Positions 63,370-64,000 of a DNA stretch of 64,000 nucleotides are shown here, piece after piece; position 1 is the stretch's first letter; each line of letters opens with the position of its first letter. The notes under the pieces were generated by a model, which was given only the letters and a program-made list of their open reading frames with translations, ran no database searches and was not told where the DNA came from. The position numbers and the translations under genes were made by a program. The stretch is from NCBI GenBank assembly GCA_024244705.1, contig JAAEOK010000085.1, forward strand, positions 1 through 64,000. Reading direction: 5' to 3'. This stretch comes from Alphaproteobacteria bacterium (lineage in GTDB: Bacteria > Pseudomonadota > Alphaproteobacteria > JAAEOK01).

Positions 63370-63525
63370 TCAATCATAGGGGATGGTGAAACTCACGACG
63401 CCGTCCTCGCCCGTGAACAGGCCAGGACCCGGCTTCATGCCATCCGGCTGCTCGTATTCGAAATCCTCACTGCCGGCGCAAGCCGCCAGCGACACCAGCA
63501 ATACCGCCACGATCAAATATCGCAT
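63370..63525 (-). CDS. 51-aa lipoprotein
   Basis: MRYLIVAVLLVSLAAC is a signal peptide with lipobox SLAAC; the mature part is 36 residues, acidic, ending VVSFTIPYD. AGGAGA eight bases upstream supports the start strongly. It lies between tupA and a porin on the same strand, so it may be in their operon. No family recognised. Confidence 0.72.
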   Translation of the reverse strand: MRYLIVAVLLVSLAACAGSEDFEYEQPDGMKPGPGLFTGEDGVVSFTIPYD

Positions 63526-63558
63526 GCCAAGCGTCTCCTATATCTCCGTGCCGGTGAC

Positions 63559-64000
63559 CTAGAACTTCTGCCGCACACCGACCATGCCGGTCCAGATATC
63601 CTGAAAGTCGTCGCCGGGGTTCTCCACCTCGAACACGCGACCGCCCGCATAAAGCTCGGTGTTGCTGGCATCGATGTTCTGAACCAACTGGAAGCCATAG
63701 GCGTCGGACGTGCTCCCGTCCTGCTCGTAATCCTCGCCGATGAAGGCATCCGCCGACAGCGCGGTCTTGCCGAAATCGAAGAGGTTACCTTGCCAGCCGC
63801 CCTTGAGGTAATAGAAATGCGGCTCGGTATCGCCGTCTGTGTCGAGAACTTGGCCGTGCGCGCCGGAGATGTTGAGGCCGGTGGGCACGTGCAGGATCGA
63901 AGCCGAACCGCCAAAGCCTTCCTTGCCACTGCCCGCCGAGTCCGTCCCATCGTACCAGCCCGCCGCCGCTGCCACTTTGAGGCCGCCGAGAGCCGGATAT
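63559..64000 (-). CDS. Outer-membrane porin, C-terminal part (cut by the window end)
   Basis: At least 147 residues of the end of a porin that continues past the right edge. The amphipathic beta strands alternate with turns (FYYLKGGWQGNLFDFGKTAL, then SADAFIGEDY), and the protein ends in Phe (VGVRQKF), as outer-membrane beta-barrels do for BAM recognition. General diffusion or anion channels of alphaproteobacteria have this style. Specificity cannot be read from the fragment. Confidence 0.8.
   Translation of the reverse strand, partial: YPALGGLKVAAAAGWYDGTDSAGSGKEGFGGSASILHVPTGLNISGAHGQVLDTDGDTEPHFYYLKGGWQGNLFDFGKTALSADAFIGEDYEQDGSTSDAYGFQLVQNIDASNTELYAGGRVFEVENPGDDFQDIWTGMVGVRQKF

Noticed and set aside
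1-64000. CRISPR array, insertion sequence or integrase gene
   Set aside because: No regularly spaced short repeats, terminal inverted repeats flanking a transposase, or integrase/transposase motifs were found on either strand.

Overview
The window looks like chromosomal DNA of a GC-rich alphaproteobacterium, probably Rhodospirillales-like. The support is gene content: TAXI-type TRAP transporter, DUF3305/DUF3306 formate dehydrogenase (FDH) accessory genes, TolB/TPR cyclase-like proteins, the DUF2868/DUF3482 pair, and a porin ending in Phe. All families were recognised by reading translations; no search was run. There is no rRNA, complete tRNA, CRISPR array or recognisable insertion sequence. 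About 60 genes can be supported, including several very short ones.

Layout. 1-5.2 kb: a poorer-coding left edge, then a two-gene operon for a soluble FDH (GltD-like flavoprotein plus FdhA with its own ferredoxin domains). 5.2-8.3 kb: a patchwork with a 3' half of a tRNA gene, a broken copy of the C-terminus of a NamZ-type muramidase, a clan GH-A glycosidase and the intact namZ-like gene; the two namZ copies form direct repeats around the glycosidase. 8.5-17.1 kb: amidase, AhpD-like protein, a divergent pair of TolB/TPR proteins (one with a degenerate cyclase domain, one with an APH-like kinase domain), GNAT and a Cys/Met PLP enzyme. 17.3-21.8 kb: DUF3482 GTPase, DUF2868 and a polytopic membrane protein. 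22-26.4 kb: a catabolic locus with VOC protein, FAD amine oxidase, TetR regulator and MttB-family methyltransferase, with two tandem 18-bp palindromes at the divergent promoter. 26.4-30.1 kb: di-haem peroxidase, thioredoxin-like protein and LOG protein. 30.2-36 kb: an adenylation enzyme and a carrier-protein/thioesterase didomain on either side of a TAXI-TRAP transporter. 36-47.7 kb: housekeeping and small-molecule genes (SDR, NfeD/SPFH, argE-like, nadK, Lrp, EamA, nudC, moaA, AlaX).

47.7-63.3 kb is the most coherent block: a periplasmic (Tat-exported) FDH supercluster. It encodes a 690-residue multi-[4Fe-4S] protein, DUF3305, DUF3306, a TorD-type chaperone, a Tat-signal micro-protein, FdhA, FdhB, a strong terminator, a lipoprotein, cytochrome b FdhC, a seven-bladed WD40-cytochrome c fusion, micro-proteins, a degenerate biotin-ligase-like protein, three proteins of unknown function (DUF6505/6352/6494-like), a helix-turn-helix/periplasmic-binding-protein regulator and a convergent TupA-like tungstate-binding protein. 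Read together, this suggests a Mo- or W-dependent respiratory FDH whose metal supply and assembly genes sit next to it, with an additional c-type cytochrome and an uncharacterised accessory module. The nearby moaA supplies molybdopterin. Both FDH catalytic subunits use Cys rather than selenocysteine.

The points most worth follow-up are this FDH accessory module (58.6-61.6 kb), the WD40-cytochrome c fusion, the kinase-TolB-TPR fusion at 12.6-15.3 kb, the split adenylation/carrier-thioesterase locus, and the repeat-flanked glycosidase beside a tRNA remnant.
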